Source of the DNA: Flavobacterium sp.
GTDB lineage: Bacteria; Bacteroidota; Bacteroidia; Flavobacteriales; Flavobacteriaceae
DNA: 5,044 nucleotides
Reading direction: 5' to 3'
Assembly: GCA_004296145.1 (NCBI GenBank)
Contig: SEBM01000311.1
Location: 1 to 5,044, forward strand
The position numbers and the translations under genes are program-made. A model generated the notes under the pieces. It searched no databases. It worked only from the letters and a program-made list of their open reading frames with translations, and was not told where the DNA came from. Shown in pieces: positions 4,972 through 5,044 of the stretch. Positions within the stretch are counted from its first letter, which is position 1. The number at the start of each line of letters is the position of its first letter.

Positions 4972-5044
4972 ATGTTTAGTCAGGGACAATTAATATTCGC
5001 AGTCTGTTTTTTTGTTGCATTTGTAATCGTAATGGTATTTGCTT
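4972..5044 (+). CDS. N-terminus of a small membrane protein of unknown function (cut by window edge)
   Basis: Only the first 24 codons are visible. They read MFSQGQLIFAVCFFVAFVIV and then MVFA. After a short polar start, residues 8-24 are almost all hydrophobic, so this is a transmembrane helix or uncleaved signal anchor with its N-terminus probably outside or in a short periplasmic loop. There are no positive charges before the helix. An exact TAnnTTTG promoter element just upstream supports the start. I recall short conserved flavobacterial membrane proteins that begin in much this way, but the family cannot be confirmed from this fragment. The rest of the gene lies to the right. Confidence 0.7.
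   Translation, partial: MFSQGQLIFAVCFFVAFVIVMVFA

Noticed and set aside
1..5044. A new defence, mobile or secondary-metabolite system
   Set aside because: All complete genes belong to ordinary chromosomal families, except one small unknown; no transposase, integrase, repeats array, nuclease or toxin-antitoxin pair is visible on either strand.

Overview
This window looks like an ordinary chromosomal segment of a flavobacterium (Bacteroidota, most likely Flavobacterium or a close relative). The base composition is visibly AT-rich and the genes lack Shine-Dalgarno sequences. Two intergenic regions carry exact copies of the Bacteroidota -7 promoter element TAnnTTTG. The proteins read as flavobacterial versions of familiar families. 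I see no insertion sequences, tRNA or rRNA genes, CRISPR arrays, phage genes or broken genes.

Layout, left to right. (1) oxyR (+), a peroxide-sensing LysR-type regulator with both redox cysteines, ends at a bidirectional terminator. (2) The same terminator serves a convergent 65-residue protein of unknown function (-). A 29-codon open frame lies just upstream of that gene and overlaps its start. (3) mnmD (-), a tRNA wobble-uridine methyltransferase with a GTG start, lies upstream of the small gene on the same strand. (4) A 308-base divergent region carries an mnmD promoter candidate, an ilvE promoter candidate and an imperfect dyad. (5) ilvE (+), the branched-chain aminotransferase, ends in a strong hairpin terminator. 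(6) A Crp/Fnr-family regulator (+) starts almost directly after that terminator. (7) A DUF4406 protein (+), related to nucleoside 2-deoxyribosyltransferases, converges on (8) a MazG-like nucleotide pyrophosphohydrolase (-); the two share a second bidirectional terminator. (9) A promoter and the first 24 codons of a membrane protein (+) run off the right edge.

The genes do not form one pathway. They are mostly single-gene or short transcription units: oxidative-stress control, tRNA modification, amino-acid biosynthesis, a transcription regulator, and two proteins that may both act on nucleotides. I did not find a convincing new multi-gene system. The points most worth a second look are the dyad upstream of ilvE, the Crp/Fnr gene squeezed against a terminator, the overlapping short frame before the 65-residue gene, and the DUF4406/MazG pair.
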